Under the pieces are notes generated by a model that saw nothing but the letters and a program-made list of their open reading frames with translations, was not told the DNA's origin and searched no databases. A DNA stretch of 64,000 nucleotides from Panorpa germanica. Its lineage: Eukaryota > Arthropoda > Insecta > Mecoptera > Panorpidae. The DNA is taken from contig OY783216.1 in the NCBI GenBank assembly GCA_963678705.1, forward strand, positions 1,364,001-1,428,000, given 5' to 3'. Both the position numbers and the translations under genes were made by a program. How positions within the stretch are numbered: position 1 is the first letter of the stretch; each line of letters starts with the position of its first letter. Shown piece after piece: positions 11,465 through 20,612 of the stretch.

Positions 11465-12098
11465 GGGGTTATATACAGTTAGAATTTTCAAAAAAAATTG
11501 TTTTTTTTATTTCATTTTCGTAATGTACATATATTCAAGTACACACGCAGAAAATTTTAAGTCAATCCGACGATTATTTTCGAAGTTTATTTAAAGTAGT
11601 TTTAAAATTTTAAATGTGTTTTTCTGAACATTGTGTTTTTAAAGTCGGTGACCAATATTTCTCAAAAACGGCTAAACCGATCAGTCTCAAATTTTAACAC
11701 ATGCTTCTTCAGTGTATCTTTTAGTAATTAATCGAAGGTTTTTTCTCACCGATAAATATTTTTTTTAAATTTTGGTCAAAAATCGATTTTTCTTTTGAGA
11801 AGCCGCCATTTTATCAAAAAAAATTATTTTGCTTATTCCTTCCATCAATTACTAGATTATACATTACTTTAACGAAATCCGTTTGGTTTTTTCATTTTAA
11901 ATGATTCAGTCCAGAGATATCGTGGTCACCGCAAGATATCTTTTTTGAGCGTAGCTCCTGGAGATCAGCTAAATATAAAAATGTTAAAATACAGTTAAAA
12001 GTTACCATGTTTTAGATTAATACATTTAAAAGACTTCTCAGGAAAAAATCTTAAAAAACCTTAAATCTTTCTTGGGCGTCCTAACTGTATATAACCCC
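11465..12098 (+). mobile_element. MITE family T1, copy 2 (most complete)
   Basis: Bounded by TTAA at 11461-11464 and 12099-12102. The ends are a perfect inverted repeat of GGGGTTATATACAGTTAG. 634 bp, no coding frame. It aligns along its length with 7954-8536 (reverse) and 24372-24950 (same direction). Conserved interior words include ATGTACATATATT, GTCAATCC, TCTCAAATTTTAAC, TAATTAATCGAAGGTTTT and CAGTCCAGAGATATC. This length is large for a MITE and suggests a deletion derivative whose transposase gene lies elsewhere. Confidence 0.8.
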
Positions 12099-12102
12099 TT
12101 AA

Positions 12103-13038
12103 GATAAGGGCCCCCCTTAAGTTAGATGGGTTCTTTTCCCCTGTCAGTACCAGTAAAAGTTTCTCAATATTTTTCTATATAGTAAAACAGTTAAAACAAA
12201 CGTTTGTTTTCAATTCTAAAACTTTTGATCTTCTTATCGCATTTGCTTATTTAGAAGAACAGAAAATTGACTCAATATGAAAATGTCTTACATTGTACAT
12301 TTACAGTTCCGCCAACTTAGCTTTTAAACAAATTAAAAACAAAAAGTAAGTTTCCTTTTATAGTCAATTTTTCGTTTCATATTCTCCAGGGTAAATAAGA
12401 ACACTCCATTCCATGGTGCCATCAACAACGACTACCACTGGAGAACTGGAACTGGAATTTCACAGTGCGAATTCATTGCTATATTTAGTACGATCATATT
12501 GTTCTGAGGTTTTGGCTTTTAATTACTAAGCAAGGGATTCATTATTTAGTTGCTTTTAGTCACGGGCTGTTACTTTATGTTTTTCGCGCACATCGTAACA
12601 CCCGTTACGGTAAAAGGTTTGATTTTATCAGAACAAGAAAATGAAACGCAATTTTCTAATGAGAGGCAATTTCTTCTAAAGTTTGTTAAGTAATGAGAAA
12701 TATTACTCAAGTTTCATGTGGATATGTCTTTAAATTTAATCCGGTATAGGCGCAATATCTCTTTAATACACAAGGAGTGACTATGTCGTCATATCCATCA
12801 GGCATGGACGTCGATCAAGTTGGAAATTATTCAATAGTGTTGAAATGTAGTGTAGTGTAAAACTGAAATGCTAACCGTTGGTAAGTGGAAAACTGGCTGA
12901 ACGAATTTAGCTTTCAGGGAAATTTTACAGACTTTCAGCGACAAATTTTAAATTATATATGTGGAGACATAAGAACAAATCGAATATACAAAGTAATCAT
13001 AATTATAACACCAGAGCTAGTAAAGTCGTAAAATAATA
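12103..13038. other. no gene seen
   Basis: AT-rich DNA with no frame of 60 codons and no recognised repeat. Confidence 0.5.
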
Positions 13039-13418
13039 TGTGAAACGTTAAACCACAATGTGCTTACTGAAATTGACTAAACGCATTATCAAAGTAATAA
13101 AAATGAATCAGTAAAATCTAGCTGAAAACTAATGTAGGACTGAGTATATAAAAACTAGAATTTAAGATGGTTTTTCATTCATTGTTCTGTATTTGTAAAG
13201 TAATACCAACGTTTATATTGTAACCTTACTGTATTATTATCATCGTTATTATTTTAGTAAATAAATGTATTAAACAAATTATGTGATACTTTAACATCCT
13301 GACAAGAAACTAAGATATTGCATAGTTGAATATCCACTGAATCGACATATGCCCGAAATTAAATAAGAGAACCTTGATTCCACATCAGATTAGCGGGATA
13401 GTAATCTCATTTCCTCAT
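13039..13418 (+). repeat. old LTR of the Gypsy family at 16157 (solo, divergent)
   Basis: Begins TGTGAAACG and ends near TTCCTCATA. It aligns by eye with the complement of the LTR at 16157-16750: GACTGAGTATATA, CATTCATTGTT, ATTTGTAAAGTAA, CCAACGTTTATATTG, ATGTATTAAACAA and CATCCTGACAA all occur in the same order. It is about 380 bp against 594 bp and clearly diverged. No internal Gypsy sequence follows on either side, so it is a solo or isolated LTR. A fossil, old. Confidence 0.7.
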
Positions 13419-13764
13419 ATATTATGTATAATAATTAATTCTAAGTGTAAGAATTTGGAATCGCCATTCATTACTAGGTATATGTTCTATTCTAGGTATA
13501 TGTTCACACCTTTTATCTTAGAAAACTTTATGATAAAAAGATACTAGCAGCTTTCGACCCCACATCGAGATCATCTTCGATAAAAAATATTATAAAATTG
13601 TTCTCTCTACTGGCATACTATTCCTTATTAATATTGGTCCCGTTATTAAAAGATTTGCAAGTCAAAATTAAAAAAGTACTCCTGTTACAGTGAAGCCATG
13701 TACCCCTTCTGGCAGGATGCTCATAAGCCTGTATGTAATGTTGAATATAAAAATAATAGAAAAT
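13419..13764. other. no gene seen
   Basis: AT-rich spacer between the old LTR and the 5S-like remnant. A short direct repeat, CTAGGTATATGTTC, occurs at 13475-13505. Confidence 0.45.
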
Positions 13765-13935
13765 TATCAACGAGCTTGATTGTCATTGGTTAAGCACCAG
13801 TTGGCCCGGCCGGTCATAGTTTGGATGGGTAGTTTACATTGCGATCGTGGTGTTATGCGAATAAAAGGGTATTTTCCGTGGACATTGCACCTCTCGTGCC
13901 AATGGTTCAATTCCATATACTTAATTTCCTTCTGA
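13765..13935 (+). repeat. 5S rRNA-derived SINE remnant
   Basis: GGTTAAGCACCAGTTGGCCC at 13788 followed by CGGTCATAGTTTGGATGGGT matches the internal-promoter half of 5S rRNA (AATTAAGCAGCGTCGGGC, then GGTTAGTACTTGGATGGGTGAC), as found in insect 5S-derived (SINE3-type) elements. The following CCTCTCGTGCCAATGGTTCA is like the body of such SINEs. It is too diverged to be a 5S gene. Confidence 0.55.
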
Positions 13936-14089
13936 ACGAATACACTTCATTGATCATATAAGGTCGAGCTTCCTCATAAACATGCAGATGTAATTTCTGC
14001 TCAAACTTCGCGAGTTTGATAAAGACTGGCATCGCACACCTGTAGGAGTGGAGGAAAAATCAACCATGATTTTTACTGCACACAGTGTA

Positions 14090-14158
14090 GTGTACAACTC
14101 GTACTTCGTTTATCGCGTTAAGATCTAAAGATCTGGGTTCGAGTCCCAGTCAGACAGT
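14090..14158 (+). repeat. tRNA-like B-box remnant
   Basis: GGGTTCGAGTCCCAG at 14137-14151 is a perfect T-arm/B box with a five-pair stem, but no matching acceptor or anticodon arms can be folded upstream. I read it as the head of a degraded tRNA-derived SINE and not as a tRNA gene. Confidence 0.4.
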
Positions 14159-14179
14159 TGACTTTTTACTAGTTATTTT

Positions 14180-14520
14180 TCAACAGTATTATGCCAAATG
14201 GTACTACAATCGAACTTCTTTCAACGTTGACGCTTGAGGTCAATGTCACGTTAGAAGAAGTTCTCGAGGTGTTGTCGGTCTTTTGATCCGCATCAAAAGG
14301 GATTTTTCTACCCCCTCCACACACTTGATCCACATGTCATGCACTGCTGCACGAATGTCCAACAAAGAAAGGTTTTATACTTGAAAGTTTCTTTATTTGC
14401 TTGAAAGTTTTTGTTAAATAGTGTCAGTGTCAATAATATCAACAAACTAATCAAATAAATAAATCATTCGGATCAAAGATTCGTTCCACCGTGTAGTAGG
14501 AAACTTGCCATGCGAATCTT
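14180..14520 (+). repeat. repeat family U2, copy 1
   Basis: Closely matches 39690-39990. From AAAAGGGATTTT through CACACTTGATCCACATGTCA, TGCACTGCTGCACGAAT, GTCAGTGTCAATAA and CATTCGGATCAAA to GTAGTAGGAAACTTGCCATG the two copies are nearly identical. No coding frame, no inverted ends seen, family unknown. Confidence 0.75.
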
Positions 14521-15078
14521 CCAATATTTGACACACATGTTGAAGGCAAGCATTTGAATCAAACGTTCACCGCATCGTTTGGTACCGGCGTTACACACTC
14601 TAGGTAATATATTATATATTAATATCATTTGGTAATTAATAAATAAATTTATGTTATAAGAATATATCAAACATTAACCTTTCTAAAATAATTAACCAGC
14701 ACCAACGTAAATTTACGGTTGTTTTACCGGTCGTGGTCGGATTTATAACTAATCTCAATAACATTTGTTCATTTACTGTCCAATAAAACCGTATCTAGAG
14801 GTCGAAGTCACGTGTCCAGCGTCGTATTAGCTCAACAAATTCATAGTGACCTGTAAACCTCCCCCCTCCCACCTTATGTTATCTATAAAGGTCGACCTTA
14901 ACATTGTTTATTCTGTGTCATCTCTAAATGATGAATCGCGTGAAATGGCAATATGAATTACCATATGATAAAAAGGGATGGAACAACTTAATCTATGATA
15001 TAAGCAGGTTTTAAATTTTCAATAGAAAAGTAATATGTAGATAAATTTTGTTAGGGTAGAATTATACAATTGTAAAGC
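14521..15078. other. no gene seen
   Basis: Single-copy AT-rich sequence. A C-rich run lies at 14860-14875. Confidence 0.45.
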
Positions 15079-15246
15079 TATAGTCCAAATTACGAGAGTT
15101 CGGCGGCGACTATTATCTTATTCGTTTAATTCTATATACATTATAGAAAAATAAGTGAGCCAGTGCTTTTTAGTTATATGGACAGTTTATACCCACAATT
15201 TGTTTTAAGTATGAGTCCATGCCGAACTCTCGTAATTTGAATTATA
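15079..15246. mobile_element. MITE family M1, copy 1
   Basis: 168 bp from TATAGTCCAAATTACGAGAG to its inverted partner ending CTCGTAATTTGAATTATA. The repeat continues inward into TTCGGCGG. Three other copies lie at 35820, 54880 and 57576. Outer bases are TA on both sides, so a TA-duplicating (Tc1/mariner-like) origin is plausible but unproven. Confidence 0.75.
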
Positions 15247-15276
15247 CCTTATTATTCCTCTACTTACCCATTATTT

Positions 15277-15687
15277 GATCTGTCACAATACATACTTATC
15301 ACGTACCGATACGACAGTACGCCAAGTCAAACTTGTGTACTGCAGGGTGTATTGGAGTTGTTTTGCACTAACAAAATTTGCCATGAGAGCAAACTTTTAC
15401 TTTAATTTTTATAGATACACCACTGTTATAAAAGAGATTATTGCATATCCTTCCAGCATGAAACGGCTGATTAGATTTACAAGGTTCGTAGCATGTATAC
15501 GTTTGGTTAAAATTCACTGATATACGCTTCCAGTACGAGAACTACGTAGCGCTCGTATTCGGACGACTTTGTCGCTTACAGTGTGCGAGAGTTCATTACA
15601 TTTACAGGGTTGGAATAAGTAAAGCGTAGTAGCGCGTATACGTCCCGTCAAAATTCGCTGAAATACGCTTGCAGTGTGCGACAGTCC
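15277..15687 (+). mobile_element. MITE family P1 (PIF/Harbinger-like), copy 1
   Basis: Matches the P1 copy at 48493-49194 over CTTGTGTACTG, GTGTATTGGAGTTGTTTTGC, TTTTATCGATACACCACTG-type words, GTATTCGGACG, CATTTACAGGGTT and GTGTGCGACAG. It ends with GTCC then TTA at 15688-15690, like the TTA duplication of the complete copy. The left end is diverged. The 81-codon frame inside is not a gene. Confidence 0.65.
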
Positions 15688-15690
15688 TTA

Positions 15691-16134
15691 CACACATTTC
15701 TATTTACTTATGAGTCATGAATTACTTCGCTACATTTAACTCTAGTATATCGTTACTTTCACTCCTCCCCTCCTCCCTCTTTCGTCGCGTCCCGTCTCTC
15801 CCTGTTATTAATTCACCGGTGTAACTCATGTTTAAAGACACTTTTTGCTGCTGTCTAGATACCGCTGTGTGTACAATATACATTCATTGTGTTCAAAGCT
15901 TCTGAAGAACAAAAACTCCAATTAGCTAAAGTAGTTCTCATTGAATGCTTTGTGTTATTGCGTTGCGTTATGTTATGATAAGAATTTGAATAGGCAGGAG
16001 TAACTGACATTCAAATCGGATTAATTATGATTATTTGAACAAAGCCTCCTTACCTCAATGTTATTACTTCTGTATATTCAATTATTAACTGGTTCAATTA
16101 TATCTTCTATATATATAATTCACTAATCCTTAAT
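15691..16134. other. no gene seen
   Basis: Spacer with a C-rich patch at 15763-15800. No repeat partner found. Confidence 0.45.
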
Positions 16135-16156
16135 CATATATATATATATATATATA
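16135..16156. repeat. TA microsatellite, left flank of the Gypsy copy
   Basis: An uninterrupted TA run that touches the end of the left LTR. The matching run on the other side (19789-19832) indicates that the element inserted into a TA array, so an exact target duplication cannot be read. Confidence 0.8.
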
Positions 16157-16750
16157 TGTGGAAAACGAGAGTACAATCCAATCCTGATGTGGTAAACGAG
16201 AACTATCCAACTTCTTATGTGGAAAACAATAACCAATCCGCTAATCTGGTGTGGAATCGAGGTACTCTTGTTTAATTTAGGGCAATGTCAATTCAATTAA
16301 TATTCAACTATGTAATATCTTAGTTGGTTTGTCAGGATGATAAAGAATCACATAATTGGTTTAATACATTTATTGAATAAAATAATAACGATGATAATAA
16401 TAATGATAATAATACAATAAAGATACAATATAAACGTTGGTGTTTACTTTACAAATACAAAACAATGAATGCCTAAACAACCTTAAATTCTAGTTAATAT
16501 ATACTCAGTCCTATACATTAGTTTTTAGCTTGACTTTAAAAAGGTTTGTTATTTTAATTCTAAGAATACGCCTGGTTAATTTCAATAAACACACACCCTC
16601 AAATATTCAGTCAGTGGTTTTAAGTTCTAAGTGCTTTCACTTGGTTTCTATTTAAAACATACCGTCATTAATCACATTCTTTATGACTTCCTAGACCGGG
16701 TATTATAGTTATGCCTACTTTGCATGCTCGATGTATTTTTACGTTTCACA
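16157..16750 (-). repeat. 3' LTR of the Gypsy element
   Basis: 594 bp. On the minus strand it starts TGTGAAACGT and ends GTTTTCCACA. The end of the gag/pol frame, including its stop, lies inside this LTR. The right LTR therefore encodes the same last residues (19719-19784) by duplication only. Confidence 0.9.
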
Positions 16751-18867
16751 CGGCCGTCCGACTGCTCTTTGGCCCCTAAAGACGATACGTCATTGCGGTC
16801 ATCTGGTTGCTGTTCGGCACCTGACACTACAGTTTCAGAATCGCTGTCGTCTGAGAACACACCCCATGGCTTCATGTGGTCTGCACTTGAGTGTGTATTA
16901 AAAGAACCTTCCCCTTCACCGATACGTCTTACCCTATACCGTTCATTTGGGTCAACTCCTGTAATTTGATACGGTCCTAAATATTTGTTATATAATTTAA
17001 ATCCAGTACCAAACTGGGTTCTTTTTACGGCAACAATGTCTCCGACTTTATATGTCCTAGCTGGTTTCCTATTTCTATTGAAATTCTTGCGATTCTCTTC
17101 CTGTGGTTTTAATATATGTTTCTTGTCGTTAGCACGTAACTCGTGGAAGTCGTCCTCACGCATTTCTCGATTACCTTTTTCTAACAGCTGAGAGATATGC
17201 GTCTCCTCATCTGTTTTCATTGTCGCACCTGTTAACAACTTGAACGGTGTAGTATTTATGCTACGCTGATAAGTTTTGTTTAATTCTTGCTCTTCGACCT
17301 TGCCGTCGTTCAACCAGGTTTCTACATGTTTCTCAACTTCTTCTTGTTCGCAGTAAGCCATACGTCGCGAATTTTGAAAAACAGGAACCTCATCGGTCAT
17401 GTATATTTCTGCTGCTTCAGTAACCCTTGTTACTTTTGGTTCATAAGTTTTAAGTAGTTCCTCAACTTTAGCCCTGACACCTGGACTAATGTTATTACCC
17501 ATGACGATTTCGTCGTCGGCTACACATAATTTTTTATACTGTTCACTTTCCACGTACTTTTTTCGCATGGTAATACCGTCTACACTTATTGTGGTTTCTA
17601 CTTGATCTAGCAGAGGTTTACCGATTACAACACTATGTCTAGTTGTACTTGATGGAACTATTAAAAAGTTAGTACAGTACTGTTCATTGTCTACTTTCAC
17701 TTGAGCACTAAATTCACCTAAAACTTTGATTTGAAATCCTCCGATTCCAGTCAATACAATATTATTTTCGCGCACAACCGCTTTATTACTTAATTTAATA
17801 TAATCGTCAGCTCTAATCAAATTCTGATCACTTCCGGTATCAATCAGACATTTAAAACTGATACTGTCTATGCTCATGTCTTTTGTCATATTACAGGTTT
17901 TATTTGTGTCCACTAACAAAGCATCACTTGTTTTATTCGCGGTACAATTTCTCGAAATATGTCCCTCTTCGTGACATTTGAAACACTTTATTTTAATTTC
18001 ACTTTTAATGTTTTTCTCACTTGGTTTGTCTCTTTTATTCTCACTGTCTTGGTTACTTTTTCGGCACACGTTTGCTTTGTGTCCGAGTTCATTACAATTA
18101 AAACATTTTATCGCGTTTAAGTCTTTTGGTCTGTCTTTACGTACACTAAAATTATTCCTTTCTTGCACTTGTAATAGTGTCGAATCATACCGTTTTACTT
18201 TTAACAACAAATCAGGCACTGTTTTAAAGTCACACATTGATAACACACTTATCAAGTCTTTGTTGTTTAGTCCGGCTATTATGTATTTTATCACGGCCTT
18301 TTCACTGATATTATTACTCTTACTGGCGATCGCTTTCACCGAGTATACATAATCTTCTATTGCTTCGTTTTTTTCTCGTTGTCTCTTCATTAGTTCCATG
18401 TGTACGTCAGATTCATCGTACTCCACTGGAAAATTCCTGATTAACTCGTATTTGAACGTCGTCCAATCCTTTACTACGTTCAAACTAGCATCAAACCAGT
18501 TTTTCGCGGCACACTGCAGCTTGTTGACACCTTGATGAAGCTTCACTTTATCACTCCAGCCATAAATGTCTGCTATATCCTCCAATTTTCGCACCCAAGC
18601 TGTAGCCGTCAATACCGTGGTTGCTGGGTTAAACACAGGTATGCATTCCAGGTTCTGTGTCGGCATAAACCCATGATGATTCATTCTCTGTTCCTGTATT
18701 GTACTATTCCTGATACTCATCTGCAATAGTTCCTTCCTAAGCCTCGTCAGCTCTGCTTGTACTCCCAACCAACTATCTTCATTAGATGTTGAGTTACCTG
18801 AGCGTCCAGCTAACAAACTATCTTCAACAGTAGTATCGTTCATGTTTACGTTATATGCCATTTTCAA
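16681..18867 (-). CDS. Gypsy gag-protease polyprotein with integrase-like tail
   Basis: One frame of 728 codons. A capsid-like region comes first (PVFNPATTVLTATAWVRKLE then YGWSDKVKLHQGVNKLQ, the retrotransposon gag domain). Next are two CCHC zinc knuckles (CFNCNELGHKANVC and CFKCHEEGHISRNC) that bind RNA in the nucleocapsid, then a retropepsin-type aspartic protease with the DTGSD active-site motif. The last part (YKVGDIVAVKRTQFG, then YLGPYQI and DHMKPWG) resembles the C-terminal tail of Gypsy integrases. Reverse transcriptase is not seen. Initiation is placed at the ATG at 18867, just downstream of the leader. Read on the minus strand; the antisense frames inside it are shadows. It could supply particles in trans for other copies (inference). 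Confidence 0.85.
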   Translation of the reverse strand: MKMAYNVNMNDTTVEDSLLAGRSGNSTSNEDSWLGVQAELTRLRKELLQMSIRNSTIQEQRMNHHGFMPTQNLECIPVFNPATTVLTATAWVRKLEDIADIYGWSDKVKLHQGVNKLQCAAKNWFDASLNVVKDWTTFKYELIRNFPVEYDESDVHMELMKRQREKNEAIEDYVYSVKAIASKSNNISEKAVIKYIIAGLNNKDLISVLSMCDFKTVPDLLLKVKRYDSTLLQVQERNNFSVRKDRPKDLNAIKCFNCNELGHKANVCRKSNQDSENKRDKPSEKNIKSEIKIKCFKCHEEGHISRNCTANKTSDALLVDTNKTCNMTKDMSIDSISFKCLIDTGSDQNLIRADDYIKLSNKAVVRENNIVLTGIGGFQIKVLGEFSAQVKVDNEQYCTNFLIVPSSTTRHSVVIGKPLLDQVETTISVDGITMRKKYVESEQYKKLCVADDEIVMGNNISPGVRAKVEELLKTYEPKVTRVTEAAEIYMTDEVPVFQNSRRMAYCEQEEVEKHVETWLNDGKVEEQELNKTYQRSINTTPFKLLTGATMKTDEETHISQLLEKGNREMREDDFHELRANDKKHILKPQEENRKNFNRNRKPARTYKVGDIVAVKRTQFGTGFKLYNKYLGPYQITGVDPNERYRVRRIGEGEGSFNTHSSADHMKPWGVFSDDSDSETVVSGAEQQPDDRNDVSSLGAKEQSDGRVKRKNTSSMQSRHNYNTRSRKS

Positions 18868-19195
18868 TTTTCTCCTCGTAAAACAGTTTACACACTTTTC
18901 TGATACAATTCACTTGCTAGTCCTATTATAAAGTCCGTCTTATAAATTCTCGACTATTCCGCTAATGAACTATCACTTGAAAGCACTGTTTGTAGAAAAC
19001 TATCTTGTATTATTCTTCTCCGTATTATTCACTTGTGGATAACTCGTAGATAACTAATCCGCACTTAGTTCAATTCACTATGAGTTACTAATCCGCACTT
19101 CTTTGTATTATTCACTTCGCGCACTTAGTTCAATTCGCTATGAGCTACTAATCCGCACTTCTGATGTGGAAACGAGAGCTCAATCGCACTTCTGA
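18868..19195 (-). promoter_or_regulatory. Gypsy leader with tandem repeats
   Basis: The untranslated leader between the 5' LTR and gag. It carries two imperfect direct repeats built on CGCACTTAGTTCAATTC and TACTAATCCGCACTTCT (19061-19100 and 19128-19163), and a partial copy of the LTR edge (TGATGTGGAAACGAGAG at 19163-19179) directly beside the LTR. I see no textbook tRNA primer-binding site. Confidence 0.6.
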
Positions 19196-19784
19196 TGTGG
19201 AAACGAGAGTACAATCCAATCCTGATGTGGTAAACGAGAACTATCCAACTTCTTATGTGGAAAACAATAACCAATCCGCTAATCTGGTGTGGAATCGAGG
19301 TACTCTTGTTTAATTTAGGGCAATGTCAATTCAATTAATATTCAACTATGTAATATCTTAGTTGGTTTGTCAGGATGATAAAGAATCACATAATTGGTTT
19401 AATACATTTATTGAATAAAATAATAACGATGATAATAATAATGATAATAATACAATAAAGATACAATATAAACGTTGGTGTTTACTTTACAAATACAAAA
19501 CAATGAATGCCTAAACAACCTTAAATTCTAGTTAATATATACTCAGTCCTATACATTAGTTTTTAGCTTGACTTTAAAAAGGTTTGTTATTTTAATTCTA
19601 AGAATACGCCTGGTTAATTTCAATAAACACACACCCTCAAATATTCAGTCAGTGGTTTTAAGTTCTAAGTGCTTTCACTTGGTTTCTATTTAAAACATAC
19701 CGTCATTAATCACATTCTTTATGACTTCCTAGACCGGGTATTATAGTTATGCCTACTTTGCATGCTCGATGTATTTTTACGTTT

Positions 19785-19788
<4 letters not shown>
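19196..19788 (-). repeat. 5' LTR of the Gypsy element
   Basis: 593 bp, the partner of 16157-16750. On the minus strand it begins at 19788 directly against the TA array. Its U3 part holds the duplicated C-terminal codons noted above, and the 74-codon frame at 19719-19943 results from this. Confidence 0.9.

Positions 19789-19832
<44 letters not shown>
19789..19832. repeat. TA microsatellite between two LTRs
   Basis: A pure TA array of 44 bp separating the young right LTR from an older LTR remnant of the same family. Confidence 0.9.
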
Positions 19833-19836
<4 letters not shown>

Positions 19837-20034
19837 GAAAACGAGAGTACTATCCCACTTCTGATGTGGAAAACAATACCCAATCCGCTAATCTGATGTG
19901 GAATCAAGGTACTCTTATTTAATTTAGGGCAAATGTCAATCAATTAATATTCAACTATGCAATATCTTAGCTTCTTGTCAGGATGATAAAGAATCACATA
20001 ATTTGTTTAATACATTTATTTAATAAAATAATTT
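19833..20034 (-). repeat. older LTR remnant of the same Gypsy family
   Basis: Starts TGTGGAAAACGAGAGTAC like the young LTRs and follows them for about 200 bp (AATCCGCTAATCTG, GTGGAATCAAGGTACTCTT, CAGGATGATAAAGAATCACA) with clear divergence. It stops where repeat U1 copy 2 begins. An old fossil piece. Confidence 0.8.
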
Positions 20035-20612
20035 AATTTTTCGATAATGTTTTTTGACGACACAGTTAACATATAATTATTTCTATAATTACTACATGAT
20101 AAAATAACATTTGAAGAATACTTTGTATAAATTTCAAGAAAAAAAAGATTCGTTGCGGTGTCCCTCATAACTCATCACTGAATTATTTTGATGATAATAC
20201 TTGATATGATTTTGTTAATAAGTTTCGGCAGGTAACGCTGATTTTTTTTTTATTAATTTTTCAATTTTTTGCAGCACTTAGATCTCAAAATACCTATTTT
20301 TCATGGAAAAAATCAGAAACTTTGTTATTTTAAACTACGTTAAATTTAAAAGAAAAAAAAGTCGATAGTGCAACCTCGGTATTTATGTAAAGAAAGAGTG
20401 TGTAAAATTTCAAACGGGTCAGTCCAGTAGATTTTGAGATAGAGAGAACACCGACTCTGAAAAAGCTAAGTATGAGGAAAACGCGTTTAAAAGTTTTAAA
20501 TAAGGTCGAAAACATACTAAAGAGGTGAAGAATTAAAACTCTATATTTCCGACAGTTTTATTCCAATCGACTTTAAATTTTCACACAATAAACTTAATAC
20601 GTTGTACAAACA
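20035..20612 (+). repeat. repeat family U1, copy 2
   Basis: Aligned with 5226-5850 and 25962-26582. It retains both arms of the internal inverted repeat (GGTAACGCTGATTTTTTTTT and, 100 bases on, AAAAAAAAGTCGATAGTGCA, now imperfect). It starts abruptly at the old LTR remnant. Confidence 0.75.

Larger units (their letters stand above)
16157..19788 (-). mobile_element. Ty3/Gypsy LTR retrotransposon, recent insertion
   Basis: A 3.6 kb element on the minus strand with two LTRs of 594 and 593 bp that agree at every base I compared apart from one length difference in an A run. This implies a very recent insertion. Parts seen: both LTRs (TG...CA ends), a leader with short tandem repeats, and a gag/protease reading frame with a tail like the C-terminal end of a Gypsy integrase. 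Reverse transcriptase and RNase H are not seen, and the element is shorter than a usual Gypsy, so it is not whole (about one large break). It lies in a TA tract; several Gypsy lineages are known to favour TATATA-like targets. Confidence 0.9.

Noticed and set aside
14126-14155. Possible tRNA gene
   Set aside because: Only the T arm/B box is good. No acceptor, D or anticodon arms fit upstream.
17978-18352. 124-codon plus-strand frame
   Set aside because: Antisense of the Gypsy gag region.
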